Assembly (NCBI GenBank): GCA_033875315.1
Contig: JANRJG010000015.1
Location: 122,891-186,890, forward strand
DNA length: 64,000 bases
Direction: 5' to 3'
Source: Candidatus Methylacidiphilales bacterium
GTDB lineage: Bacteria > Verrucomicrobiota > Verrucomicrobiia > Methylacidiphilales > CAZTYG01
Within the stretch, counting starts at the first letter, position 1. Each line of letters begins with the position of its first letter. The translations under genes and the position numbers were made by a program. Positions 16,613-27,208 of this stretch are shown here, piece by piece. The notes under the pieces are model-generated. The model was not told the DNA's origin, did no database searches, and saw nothing but the letters and a program-made list of their open reading frames with translations.

Positions 16613-17551
16613 ATGACTGTCTTCCTATCGATTTTACCGATCTACGGCGTGATCACCCTGGGCTGGGTCTTGCGGCGGACGGGGTTTCTGAGCCGGGAGG
16701 CGGATGACACATTGTTTCGCCTGAGCGTGAATGTGCTTTATCCCTGCCTGGTCTTCGATGCCATCCTGGGCAACCCCTCACTGCGCGATACCGGTGCCTT
16801 GGTGGTGGCGCCGTTCCTTGGCTTCGCCCTGGCGGCGGGCGGGATGGGACTGTGCCGGATGTTGGCGGGAGCCGCGGGGGTGGAAGGGTCGTCGTCGCGG
16901 GGCACCTTCGCCCTGGCCACCGGGATGTTCAATTGGGCCTATCTGGCGTTGCCCATTGTGCTTGCCCTGTTTGGCAAAGGCGCAGCAGGGGTTTTGTTTG
17001 TTTTCAATGTGGGTGTCGAGGTGGCGATGTGGACCGTGGGTCGGATGTTGCTGACGGAAAAAGGCGGGCCGGGGATGTGGCGGAAGATGGTCAACGCGCC
17101 GGTGGTGGCCGTTTTCCTGGCCCTGGCGGCCAATGCCCTCAACGACGGTGCGTGGGTTCCCGATCCGTTGCGCGATACCATCCATCTAGTGGGTCTGGCT
17201 TCGATCCCGATCGGGTTGTTGCTGGTGGGGGCTTCGTTTTTTGATTTCTTCGGCGAGATCTGCTGGTTCCGGCAGCGGCGAGAACTGGCCTCGGCCTTGG
17301 TCCTGCGACTGGGCCTGTTGCCGCCCCTGTTTCTGGCGGTGGCGGTCTGTTTGCCCTTATCACGAGAGTTGCGAGAGGTGATTGTGGTTCAGGCGGCCAT
17401 GCCCTCGGCGGTTTTCCCTTTGGTCATGGCGCGTCTCTACGGCGGCGATGCCCCCCTGGCACTCCTGGTCATCCTCGGGACGACTCTCGGATCGCTGGCG
17501 ACCATGCCCTTTTGGATTCACTGGGGGATGGAGCTGGTGGGGAAATTTTAG
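16613..17551 (+). CDS. AEC-family transporter (auxin efflux carrier type)
   Basis: A 312-residue membrane protein with about ten helices in two inverted five-helix halves. The N-terminus ILPIYGVITLGWVLRR and the central polar segment with FNVGVEVAMWTVGR are characteristic of the AEC/PIN-like family. Bacterial members export organic acids or amino acids. The start ATG follows a run of eight cytosines and has no clear Shine-Dalgarno. The gene is followed by the palindromic repeat at 17606. Confidence 0.85.
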   Translation: MTVFLSILPIYGVITLGWVLRRTGFLSREADDTLFRLSVNVLYPCLVFDAILGNPSLRDTGALVVAPFLGFALAAGGMGLCRMLAGAAGVEGSSSRGTFALATGMFNWAYLALPIVLALFGKGAAGVLFVFNVGVEVAMWTVGRMLLTEKGGPGMWRKMVNAPVVAVFLALAANALNDGAWVPDPLRDTIHLVGLASIPIGLLLVGASFFDFFGEICWFRQRRELASALVLRLGLLPPLFLAVAVCLPLSRELREVIVVQAAMPSAVFPLVMARLYGGDAPLALLVILGTTLGSLATMPFWIHWGMELVGKF

Positions 17552-17605
17552 ATTTTAGATTGCTGATTTAGGATTGGAAGAGTGCATGTCTGAATGATGC
17601 TCTCC

Positions 17606-17704
17606 ATCGTTCTCGTACTCGTGCTCCTTCTCGTTCTCTCGGTTTTCTGCAATCTAAAAGGCCATGGAGAGAATGAGCACGAGAGCGAGTAAGAGAACGA
17701 GTTT
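17606..17704 (+). repeat. palindromic repeat family 1, copy A
   Basis: The left arm TCGTTCTCGTACTCGTGCTC and the right arm GAGCACGAGAGCGAGTAAGA (continuing GAACGAGTTT) form a long imperfect hairpin around a variable loop. Copy B at 18152-18265 has nearly identical arms in the same orientation but a different loop. Copies C and D, elsewhere in the window, share the right-arm sequence. The S23 gene lies between A and B. Confidence 0.85.
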
Positions 17705-17757
17705 AGCAGGATGAAAACGAACTCGTTTGCCGAAACGGGTTGTCTATAGTGGATTTC

Positions 17758-18138
17758 ATGGGTCAAGATCATACGTTCGATCATGAAAAACTTCGGGTCT
17801 ATCAAGCAGCCCTTGACTTCGTAGTTTGGACGACGGATTTCTTGTCGGAAATGGATGTAAAGGCTTCGTTCAAGGATCAGTTGGACCGGGCTTCGACCAG
17901 CGTTGTTCTCAATATCGCGGAAGGAAATGCCAAATGGACGTCGAACGACCGTGCGCGGTTTCTGCGAATTGCCATGGGTTCGGCCTTGGAGTGTGCGGCT
18001 TGTTTGGATGTGGCTGTTGCCAAGAAAGCAATCGAGGCCGCGAAGACTGTCCGTGGGAAAGAATTGCTGAGAGCGGTGGTCGCCATGTTGACCGGATTAT
18101 TGCAGGATTCGGCCTCACGTTTGAGGGAAGAGCCATGA
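17758..18138 (+). CDS. four-helix bundle (S23/rRNA-intervening-sequence) protein
   Basis: A 126-residue all-helical protein starting at ATG 17758 (MGQDHTFDHEKLRVYQ); an in-frame TTG at 17740 would add six residues. The opening EKLRVYQAALDFV, the central VLNIAEGNAKWT and the RFLRIAMGSALECAACLD segment are the signatures of the S23 family. That family is found as ORFs in 23S rRNA intervening sequences and also as free-standing genes, and is structurally related to the Avd protein of diversity-generating retroelements. The molecular role is unsettled. Here it is not in an rRNA gene. It sits between two direct copies of a long palindrome, which suggests a passenger in a mobile cassette. Confidence 0.9.
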   Translation: MGQDHTFDHEKLRVYQAALDFVVWTTDFLSEMDVKASFKDQLDRASTSVVLNIAEGNAKWTSNDRARFLRIAMGSALECAACLDVAVAKKAIEAAKTVRGKELLRAVVAMLTGLLQDSASRLREEP

Positions 18139-18151
18139 AAGGTCTGCCTCA

Positions 18152-18265
18152 ATCGTTCTCGTACTCGTGCTCTTTCTCCTTCTCTCGGGTTTTGTGCCCC
18201 CCTCCCCCTCCCTCCCGCAGGGACAGGGAGAGAACGAGCACGAGAGCGAGTAAGAGAACGAGTTT
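18152..18265 (+). repeat. palindromic repeat family 1, copy B
   Basis: Same arms as copy A, with a pyrimidine/purine-rich loop (CCCCCCTCCCCCTCCCTCCC) in place of A's loop. Its right arm ends seven bases before the ATG of the MFS gene, so it occupies the place where a promoter or ribosome-binding site would be expected. Confidence 0.85.
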
Positions 18266-18271
18266 GGGATC

Positions 18272-19498
18272 ATGAATCCGACCCGTGAGCAAATCACCTT
18301 CCGCCTGGAGCGCATCCGGGCGGTGGCCAGCGGGGTCGTGGAGCCCTTGGGTGGGACCTTTTTCCTGATGATCGCCATCAAGTTTTACGGGGCGGGCGAT
18401 ACAGCGCAGGCGATTGCGGCCACGGGGGGCTCGGCGGGATTGTTGCTCGGACCGCCGGTGGTTTCGTGGGTTCAGGGTACGGGGTGGCCGGTGAACCGGG
18501 TCTTGGCGGGATTCCAACTGGCCTTGGCGTTCTTCCTTCTTCTGGCCGCATGGGTCCCCTGGTTGCCGGTCTATGTGGCAGCGGGGTTGGTGACATTGAC
18601 GTTGTTGACCGCTGCTGTGCCGCTGGCGACGGAGTTTTACCAGCAGAATTACCCCCCGGAGCGAAGGGGGACGTTGTTCAGCATTTCTTCGACCATCCGG
18701 CTGGGTTTTGCCGCTGTGGTGACCTGGGCGGCGGGGGAATGGATGGTGCGTGACCCGGCAAATTTCCGTGCGCTCTTCACCCTGATGGCGGCGGCGGCTG
18801 CGATCTCCGGCTGGTTGTTGGCGCGGAGTCCCGGCGATCCCCTGGATCGATCCTCAGGCAGCCACCCGTTCCGTGCCCTGAGCCATCTGGGCCGCGACAA
18901 GGCTTTCCGCTGGCTCATCGTCATCTGGATGTTCATGGGTTTTGGCAACCTGATGATGACCCCGTTGCGGGTCAAGTTCCTGGTCGAGCCCCACTTCGGT
19001 TTCGCCTACAGCGAGGCCCAGGCGGCCTTCCTCATCGGGGTGGTGCCTTCGGTGGTGATTTTTTGCCTCACTTGGTGGTGGGGGAAATTATTCGACCGGA
19101 TCAACTTTTTCGTCCTGCGGGCCTTTCTCAACATCACCTTCCTGCTTTCCAATCTGTTCTTCTTCCTGGTCGGGCATTATTGGGGATTCCTGGTGGGGAT
19201 GTTGCTGCTGGGGGTTTCCTTTGCCGGGGGCAACGTGGCCTGGAGCCTATGGGTGACGAAAATCGCCCGGCCCGAGCATGTGGCGGATTACATGTCGGTG
19301 CACACCTTCATGACCGGTCTGAGGGGGGTGGTGGCCCCGATGCTGGCGGTTTATCTGGCGAGCGTGCTGCCCATGCCCTGGATTGTCGCTTTGAGCAGTC
19401 TGTTGATTCTGGTCTCGCTGGCCCTGATCGGTCCCGAACTGAACCACTGGCACCGCCGTCGCAAGGCCCAGCCGGTGGCGGAAGGCATTGCCGAGTGA
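18272..19498 (+). CDS. MFS transporter
   Basis: A 408-residue protein with about 12 membrane helices and a central cytoplasmic loop (SPGDPLDRSSGSH), consistent with the major facilitator superfamily. ATEFYQQNYPPERRGTLF, between helices 4 and 5, resembles the basic loop of this superfamily. The substrate is unknown. The ATG at 18272 follows repeat copy B with only TTGGGATC in between, so expression must start inside or upstream of the repeat. The gene is followed by a second type of palindromic repeat. Confidence 0.85.
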   Translation: MNPTREQITFRLERIRAVASGVVEPLGGTFFLMIAIKFYGAGDTAQAIAATGGSAGLLLGPPVVSWVQGTGWPVNRVLAGFQLALAFFLLLAAWVPWLPVYVAAGLVTLTLLTAAVPLATEFYQQNYPPERRGTLFSISSTIRLGFAAVVTWAAGEWMVRDPANFRALFTLMAAAAAISGWLLARSPGDPLDRSSGSHPFRALSHLGRDKAFRWLIVIWMFMGFGNLMMTPLRVKFLVEPHFGFAYSEAQAAFLIGVVPSVVIFCLTWWWGKLFDRINFFVLRAFLNITFLLSNLFFFLVGHYWGFLVGMLLLGVSFAGGNVAWSLWVTKIARPEHVADYMSVHTFMTGLRGVVAPMLAVYLASVLPMPWIVALSSLLILVSLALIGPELNHWHRRRKAQPVAEGIAE

Positions 19499-19504
19499 CT
19501 TTTC

Positions 19505-19584
19505 ACCACGAAGGACGCCAAGGACGCGAAGCAATTCTTTTTTGAAAAGGGTGAAAACTTTGCGCCCTTCGTGATCTTCGCGGT
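19505..19584. repeat. palindromic repeat family 2, copy E
   Basis: The arms ACCACGAAGGACGCCAAGGA and, inverted, CCCTTCGTGATCTTCGCGGT flank a short AT-rich centre. Related copies lie at 33592-33706 (enlarged) and 62188-62216 (one arm only). The right arm ends five bases before the ATG of the YyaL-like gene. Confidence 0.75.
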
Positions 19585-19589
19585 AAACT

Positions 19590-21688
<2,099 letters not shown>

Positions 21689-21701
<13 letters not shown>

Positions 21702-22123
21702 TAGGGATGGCCGGTGCGCAGGGTGTGGGCGCGGTAGAGTTGCTCCAAGACCACAACCGCGGCGAGTTCATGCTGGAGGGTCAGGGGGCTGAGCGACCAA
21801 GTCCAGTCCGCCCTAACTTTCAAGGTGGGGGCGTGGCCATCCGCGCCACCGATGAGAAAGGCGACCTTGTGTAGAGCACGGTTCTCCCAAGCGGTCCATT
21901 GGTCGGCGAGTTGGCGGCTGTTGGGGGACTTACCGGTTTCATCAAGCACCACGCGGAAGCAACCCTCGCTGGCAGCCAGCAGACGGGCGCCCTCTTCGTC
22001 GCGTGGGCCGCTTTTCAAGGCGGTCCACTCGACCGCGCCGCGGAGACGGCCGAGGTATTCGTCGATGCCGGCCCTGGCGTAGGCGAGCTTGGGCCTTCCG
22101 ATGGTGAGGAGGAGGAGCTTCAC
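21689..22123 (-). CDS. rlmH: 23S rRNA (pseudouridine-1915-N3)-methyltransferase RlmH
   Basis: A 144-residue SPOUT-family enzyme of normal length (E. coli 155). It shows the start [12 protein letters not shown], the cofactor-binding loop FLIGGADGH (about residues 88-96), and the knot helix [20 protein letters not shown] ending in GHPYHRD, the near-invariant C-terminus. It methylates pseudouridine 1915 in helix 69 of 23S rRNA on assembled ribosomes. It converges with the YyaL-like gene. It is the last gene of a minus-strand run that begins with pepF. Confidence 0.95.
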
Positions 22124-22127
22124 CGCC

Positions 22128-22703
22128 TCAGAATTTTTCCGAACCGGCCTTCATGCGCTTGCAGAATCCGAGGAAGCCCTCGGCCTGCTTGTTGAGTTTG
22201 ATGACCTCATCCTGGTCGATCATTTCAGAACTCGCGTCAATTTTATCCTCGGCGTCGTGGAGGAGCATGCGGACGGGGTAGATGTATCCATTTTTCCGGC
22301 CACCGAAGATTTCATGGAGTTGGTCGACCGGGGCCTGGGCGCCGCCCTGTTCGAGGGTGGAGAGGCCGATGAAGCAAACCGGGCGGGCCTGGAGGTTGGC
22401 GCGGTTGCGGATCCAGCCGAAAAAATACTTCATCACATTGGGGATCTCCCCGTTGTATTCCGGGGCGATGATGACCAGGCCCTTGGCGGCGACGAAGAGG
22501 TCGGCGATCTCCTTGAAGCCGGGGGGTTCCTTGGTGGCATCGACGGCGTCGTCTGGAAAGGCGGCCAGATCGATCAGCCAGACTTCTGCCCCGAGGTCGT
22601 GGTAGGTGCGACGGGTGAACTCGGCCAGAACGCGGGTGCGACTCCCCGGGCGGTTGGTGCCGGAGATGACCGTGATGAGCGGACGCGAGGGGCCGGAAGA
22701 CAT
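22128..22703 (-). CDS. NAD(P)H-dependent FMN reductase family protein (1)
   Basis: A 191-residue flavodoxin-fold protein. VISGTNRPGSRT (about residues 12-23) is the phosphate-binding loop for FMN, and APEYNGEIPNVMKYFFGW (about 80-97) is the family's second signature. Members reduce FMN, quinones or azo compounds, using NAD(P)H, in the cytoplasm. The gene ends four bases before the rlmH start. The upstream gene is a paralog sharing the same motifs and the phrase QARPVCFIGL, so the two arose by tandem duplication. The C-terminal halves differ strongly. Confidence 0.9.
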   Translation of the reverse strand: MSSGPSRPLITVISGTNRPGSRTRVLAEFTRRTYHDLGAEVWLIDLAAFPDDAVDATKEPPGFKEIADLFVAAKGLVIIAPEYNGEIPNVMKYFFGWIRNRANLQARPVCFIGLSTLEQGGAQAPVDQLHEIFGGRKNGYIYPVRMLLHDAEDKIDASSEMIDQDEVIKLNKQAEGFLGFCKRMKAGSEKF

Positions 22704-22769
22704 GACTAGTAGGGCATAGCAGCCGCCCCAACATAGGAAAAGCGGAGATTTGGAAGCGAAAGCCGCAAC

Positions 22770-23318
22770 CTACTCCCCGGCCGAGAGGAAGTGTGAGGCG
22801 AAGGTGGCGAAGCCGGTGGCCTGGGCGTTGAGGCGTTCGTAGAGTTCAGCGTTTTTGAGGGTGCCCTCGCTGGTGAGCTGGCCGCCGACGCCGGGGATGA
22901 ACACGCGTTCGGGGTAGATGAAGGCGTTGCGGTAGCCAAAGATCTGCTGGAGGTGTTCCACCGGGCGGAGGGCGCCCCACATTCCCGCAGCCAGGCCGAT
23001 GAAGCAAACCGGGCGGGCTTGGAAGCTTTCCGGGAAGGGCAGCATATCGATGAAGTATTTCAGCACGCCTGGCATACCGCCGTTGTATTCCGGGGTGATG
23101 ACGACGAGGCCGGAGGATTCGACCACGGCGCGGCTGAAGGGTTCGAAGGCCGCCGGCTTCTCACCATAGCTGGCCGGCGAGAAAAGATCCCGAGGCAGGT
23201 CGGCCAGGTCGAGGGTGCGGACCGGGATCTGGTTCTTTTCGTAGATGCCCTGGACGATGGCCGTGATTTTGCGGGTGTTGCTGTCTGGGCGGTTGGTGCC
23301 GGAGATGAGGGTGATCAT
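22770..23318 (-). CDS. NAD(P)H-dependent FMN reductase family protein (2)
   Basis: A 182-residue paralog of the next gene. LISGTNRPDSNTRK (residues 4-17) forms the FMN phosphate loop, and TPEYNGGMPGVLKYFIDM the second signature. QARPVCFIGLA is shared with its neighbour. The start codon follows a leader containing two exact CTTAAAAC octamers. It probably belongs to the run pepF - reductase 2 - reductase 1 - rlmH. The substrate is unknown. Confidence 0.9.
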   Translation of the reverse strand: MITLISGTNRPDSNTRKITAIVQGIYEKNQIPVRTLDLADLPRDLFSPASYGEKPAAFEPFSRAVVESSGLVVITPEYNGGMPGVLKYFIDMLPFPESFQARPVCFIGLAAGMWGALRPVEHLQQIFGYRNAFIYPERVFIPGVGGQLTSEGTLKNAELYERLNAQATGFATFASHFLSAGE

Positions 23319-23324
23319 GATGAA

Positions 23325-23353
23325 GTTTTAAGTTTTAGGTATTAAGTTTTAAG
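23325..23353 (-). promoter_or_regulatory. leader motif CTTAAAAC, two exact copies
   Basis: On the minus strand CTTAAAAC occurs at 23353-23346 and 23332-23325, with CCTAAAAC between them. The first ends 27 bases before the ATG of FMN reductase 2. Three more exact copies lie 25-30 bases before the starts of gspF, the CoA transferase and mmdA. The role is unknown; it may be a translational leader or an intergenic repeat. Confidence 0.5.
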
Positions 23354-23364
23354 TGGGAAGTAGA

Positions 23365-25194
23365 TTAGAGGACTTCGGATAATTCTTTGATGCGTTTGCG
23401 GAAGAGGGCGAGGGTGGCTTCGATGGGGGCGGGGGTGGTCATGTCGACCCCGGCCTCCCGGAGGGTGTCGAGCGGGTATCTCGAGCCGCCGGACTTGAGG
23501 AAGCCGAGGTAGCGGTCGCGGGCGCCGTCTTTCCCGGCCAGGACTTGGTCTGAAAGGGCGATGGCGGCGGAGATGCCGGTGGCGTATTTGTAGACGTAAA
23601 AGGCGGAATAAAAATGCGGGATGCGCAGGCATTCCAATTCCAGCTCGCTGTCGAGCACCAGGCCGGGGCCGTGGTAGACCTCCAGCAACTTGCGGTATTC
23701 GGCACGGAAGGAATCAAGGGTCAAGGGCTCGCCGGCTTCCTCCATCTCGTGGATGACTTTCTCGAATTCCGCGAACATGGTCTGGCGGACAAGGGTGGCG
23801 CGGATGTCGTCGACCTGGCGGTTGAGGATGTAGGCCCGCATGCGGGGTTCGGATGTGGTCTCCAGCAGGTGGTGGGTGAGGCATTCCTCGTTGAAGGTGG
23901 AGGCCACCTCGGCCAGGAAGATGGGGTAGCTGTAGTCCTGGAAGGCCTGGTGCTTCTGGGAGAACCAGGAGTGCATGGAGTGCCCGGCCTCGTGGGCCAG
24001 GGTGTAGACGTCGGAGAAGACGTCCTCCTTGTAGTTCATCATGATGTAAGGTGGGTTGCCGTAGCTGCTGGAGGAAAAGGCTCCGCTGCGCTTGCCCTTG
24101 GTCTCGTAACGGTCGCACCAGCGGTCGCGGAATCCCCTGGCCAGGGTGGTGGTGTATTCCTCACCCAGCGGTGCGACGGCGGCCACCACCTGCTCACAGG
24201 CGCGGTCAAAAGTGGTGCGGACTTCGATCTTGTCGACCATGGGGACGTAGGTGTCGTAGTGGTGGAGTTCCTTCAATCCGAGGACGCGGCGGCGGAGTTC
24301 GTAGTATTCCCCGATGGCGTCGAGGTTTTTGCGCACGGCGGTGATGAGGTTGTCGTAGACGGCGACGGGAACGGCGTCGGGAAAGAGGGCGGCTTCGCGG
24401 GCCGAGGGGTGGTTGCGGACGCGGGCGCGGAAGACGTCGGCCTTGACCGAGTGGGCCAGGGTGGCGGCGAGGGTGAATTTGTGGTCGCTGAATTCCTTGT
24501 AAAACTGATGGAAGGCGGCCTTGCGCAGTGCGGGATCGCGTTTCACCAGGAAAGAGGAAAAGGCGCCCTGGGAGAGTTCGACTTCGCGGCCGGTTTCGTC
24601 GCGAAGGGTGCCGAAGGTCATGTCGACGTTGGTCAACTGGGAGAAGGCTTCATCGGCGGCCCGGAGGGGGAGACCGGCGAGGGCGAGGAGGCGTTCTTCC
24701 TTTTCCGAGAGGATGTGGGGTTTGAAGCGGCGGAGTTTGCGCAGTTTGTTGGCCCAGGGTTGGAGGAGGGGATCGGCGAGGAAGGCCTCGAAGGTGGCGT
24801 CGGGGATGGCCTGGATTTCCGGGGTGAGGTAGGAGGCGGCCTCACCGGCCAGGGTGATGTCGTGCATGAGCCGGGCTTCGCGTCCGAGGTAATCGTTGTT
24901 CGAGCCGTCTTCGGCACACTGGAGGGAGCAGAAGTGGTAGAGGCGTTCGACGAGCAGATCGAGCTGCTTGTCGAATTCCAGGCAGTTGAGGAGGTGGGTG
25001 GCGGAGCGGGCGAGGGTGTCTTTGAACTCCGTGTATTTGGGGTAGAGTGACTGGTATCGTTGCAGGTCGGCTTCCCAAGTGTCGATGGAGGGGTAAAGGT
25101 GGTCGAGATTCCAGGTATCGGAGGCCGGGATTTCCGAACGCAGGGGGACTTTCTTGGCGGCTGGCGCAGCCGGGGTCGGGGAGCCGAAAAGCAT
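23365..25194 (-). CDS. pepF: oligoendopeptidase F (M3 family)
   Basis: A 609-residue protein of normal length for PepF. The zinc site is YTLAHEAGHSMHSWFS (about residues 385-400), holding the HExxH histidines and glutamate. The third ligand is probably the glutamate in FLAEVASTFNEECL, about 25 residues downstream. These cytoplasmic enzymes cut short peptides of roughly 7-17 residues. The N-terminal all-helical region (SDTWNLDHLYPS) is also typical. The start is ATG 25194, with 78 bases to the diverging cyclase gene. It is the first gene of the minus-strand run down to rlmH. Confidence 0.95.
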   Translation of the reverse strand: MLFGSPTPAAPAAKKVPLRSEIPASDTWNLDHLYPSIDTWEADLQRYQSLYPKYTEFKDTLARSATHLLNCLEFDKQLDLLVERLYHFCSLQCAEDGSNNDYLGREARLMHDITLAGEAASYLTPEIQAIPDATFEAFLADPLLQPWANKLRKLRRFKPHILSEKEERLLALAGLPLRAADEAFSQLTNVDMTFGTLRDETGREVELSQGAFSSFLVKRDPALRKAAFHQFYKEFSDHKFTLAATLAHSVKADVFRARVRNHPSAREAALFPDAVPVAVYDNLITAVRKNLDAIGEYYELRRRVLGLKELHHYDTYVPMVDKIEVRTTFDRACEQVVAAVAPLGEEYTTTLARGFRDRWCDRYETKGKRSGAFSSSSYGNPPYIMMNYKEDVFSDVYTLAHEAGHSMHSWFSQKHQAFQDYSYPIFLAEVASTFNEECLTHHLLETTSEPRMRAYILNRQVDDIRATLVRQTMFAEFEKVIHEMEEAGEPLTLDSFRAEYRKLLEVYHGPGLVLDSELELECLRIPHFYSAFYVYKYATGISAAIALSDQVLAGKDGARDRYLGFLKSGGSRYPLDTLREAGVDMTTPAPIEATLALFRKRIKELSEVL

Positions 25195-25272
25195 CCCTGA
25201 AAGCTACCAAAGGAGACTTGTCCGGCAAGTGTTCGTGTTGTCGGAATCGGCGGTTGTTTCGTCGGACGACCC

Positions 25273-26550
25273 GTGGCAGGTTGTCGTCGCTTGAAACCCG
25301 ATCCGACACCCCTGGAAGCGGCCTTGGCCCGGCAACACGCGCACCACGAGGCGCGAACGGAGCGGACCAGTTGTCTGGTGGTCGCTGGGGTGGTATTGAT
25401 TTGTTATGTGATCGCCGTGGCGGCGCGTCCGTCCGCGAATCCGGCAATGTTCTCCGGATTCACCCTTCTGACCGCCCTGGGAACGGGGATGATGCTGGGG
25501 TTGTATGTGCTGGTTGGACGGGGTTGGCACGCGCCCCTGGTCAAATACCTCAATGTGACCGTGCAGGTGAGCCTGGTGAGTGCGGTGTGTGTGATTGACC
25601 ATCTGATTGTCGGGCCGGTTTTTGCGTTATCCTCCCTCGGGCCGATGGTCTATCCGTTGGTCATCGCCCTCACGGCCCTGCGCTTGAGTCCGGGTTTGAG
25701 TGTTTTTGCCGGGCTGATGTCGGCGGTTCAATTTCTCGGGCTGTATGCCCTGGTTTTCCGGAGTGGACCGGGAGGCGGGGCCCTGGATGCGGTGGAAAGC
25801 CTGGGTTGGGGGGTGACCTGGATGAAGACCACGGTTCTGGTGGCGGTGGGGGTGGCGGCGGCATTGGCCTCGAGGCAATTTGGACGCAACACGCGCCAGC
25901 AGGTGGCCTCAGCCTTGAAGAACCAATCGCTCCAGCGATTGTTCGGGCGTTATGTTTCCCCGGCGGTGGCCCAGGCGGCAGTGGCCGAAGAGGGGCTCCT
26001 CCAAACAAGGCGGATACACGCGGTCATTGTTTTCGGCGACATCCGAGGGTTCACCTCCTTCTGCGGGGGGCGCAGTCCGGAGGAAGTGACCGGGGTCCTG
26101 AACGCCTATTTTGAAGTGGCCTGCCGGGTGGTGGAGCAGGAGGGCGGGATGGTGAACAAGTTTATTGGAGATGGCTTTCTGGCATTGTTTGGGCCTTTTC
26201 CCTCCGGGATTTTGCCGGAAGAAGCGGCGGCCCGTTCAGCGCGGCGGTTGATGCGGGAGATACCGGAAGTGCTTTCACGTCATGGATTGCGTCTGGGTTT
26301 GGCCATTGGTTCCGGGGAAGTGGTGGCGGGAGAGATTGGTTCGCGCGACCGGTGTGAATTCACGGTCATCGGCGATCCGGTCAACCGGACGGCCAGATTG
26401 GAGGGCTTGAACACTGTGCTGGGGACTACCTGTCTGGTGACGGAGGAAGTCGAAGCGAAATTGTCGGCGGAGTTTGCCAGAATACCCCGCGGGGAGCATC
26501 TGCTCAAAGGTCTGGCCAATCCCGTGAAGGTTTACGAACTGCCAGAATAG
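25273..26550 (+). CDS. membrane-bound class III adenylate/guanylate cyclase
   Basis: A 425-residue protein starting at GTG 25273. Six membrane helices occupy about residues 35-200, followed by a cytoplasmic linker and a class III cyclase domain (about 235-425). The metal-binding aspartates are in VFGDIRGFTS and NKFIGDGFLALFG. The transition-state Asn and Arg are in GDPVNRTARLE. Lys in NKF favours ATP as substrate. The threonine in EFTVIGD, where many eukaryotic enzymes have aspartate, points to subclass IIIb. The product would be cAMP, signalling from a membrane sensor of unknown input. It converges on a small unknown gene. Confidence 0.9.
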   Translation: MAGCRRLKPDPTPLEAALARQHAHHEARTERTSCLVVAGVVLICYVIAVAARPSANPAMFSGFTLLTALGTGMMLGLYVLVGRGWHAPLVKYLNVTVQVSLVSAVCVIDHLIVGPVFALSSLGPMVYPLVIALTALRLSPGLSVFAGLMSAVQFLGLYALVFRSGPGGGALDAVESLGWGVTWMKTTVLVAVGVAAALASRQFGRNTRQQVASALKNQSLQRLFGRYVSPAVAQAAVAEEGLLQTRRIHAVIVFGDIRGFTSFCGGRSPEEVTGVLNAYFEVACRVVEQEGGMVNKFIGDGFLALFGPFPSGILPEEAAARSARRLMREIPEVLSRHGLRLGLAIGSGEVVAGEIGSRDRCEFTVIGDPVNRTARLEGLNTVLGTTCLVTEEVEAKLSAEFARIPRGEHLLKGLANPVKVYELPE

Positions 26551-26559
26551 CCAGGACTC

Positions 26560-27081
26560 TCAGGCTGAGGGGATGGTTGTCAGTTTGATGCGCAGGGCGC
26601 GGGTCACTTGGCGGAGGTCGCCCTTGACCTTGATCCATGAACTGGTGCGTTCGCTCTGGCTGAGGAAGACGTAGCCGGGACACCTGGGGGTGGTGGTGAG
26701 GGCCTTGACCAGGGGCGGGGTGACCCAGACCCCGGCTGACCCGGTATCGAGCCGGATGTTCCAAAAGGTCCGTTGGGGTTCGGAGGAGCCCCGTTTGACG
26801 GGGGGGAGGGAGAGCATGAGACCGATGTCGTCCTTGGGGTCGAGGACACGGCTGAGGGTGACCCCGCCGGCGTCCAAGGCTTCCTGGTCCACCCAAAGCA
26901 GGGCCCCATTGCCGCGTGGTCCGCCCGACTTGGGGATGGCCAAGGGGGTGAAAAAACGAACGGGATTGGCGGTGGGTGTGGGCGCTGGAGAGGTGGCAGG
27001 CATGGAGGGGAATGGGGTGGGGTGAAGTGCGTGTGAATGAAGATGTGAAAATGAAGACGCCGGCTGACCGGGGTGGGGCAT
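26560..27081 (-). CDS. hypothetical protein, 173 aa
   Basis: No family recognised. The first 40 residues are rich in Pro, Ser and Thr and of low complexity. A later start at ATG 27003 (MPATSPAPTP) is plausible. The remainder alternates short beta-like segments (GALLWVDQEALDAGGVTLSR, RTFWNIRLDTGSAGVWVTP) and ends with basic KVKGDLRQVTRALRIKL. It lies ten bases from the stop of the converging cyclase and diverges from the PEP-CTERM protease gene. Codon use resembles its neighbours. Confidence 0.55.
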   Translation of the reverse strand: MPHPGQPASSFSHLHSHALHPTPFPSMPATSPAPTPTANPVRFFTPLAIPKSGGPRGNGALLWVDQEALDAGGVTLSRVLDPKDDIGLMLSLPPVKRGSSEPQRTFWNIRLDTGSAGVWVTPPLVKALTTTPRCPGYVFLSQSERTSSWIKVKGDLRQVTRALRIKLTTIPSA

Positions 27082-27208
27082 AGTATCCTTGTTACAGAAT
27101 GGAGTCGAATCTTATTCGTCCCAGCTGTTTGGGTGATTAGGATTGGAAAGAACCGGCCTTTTCGTTAAGTTGTTGCCGGTTCGAGGAGCGGAAAAAGCGG
27201 AGAAAGAA

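Noticed and set aside
17606..18265. A CRISPR array in the repeated region
   Set aside because: Only two long palindromic units with a gene between them; no regular short repeats or spacers and no cas genes.
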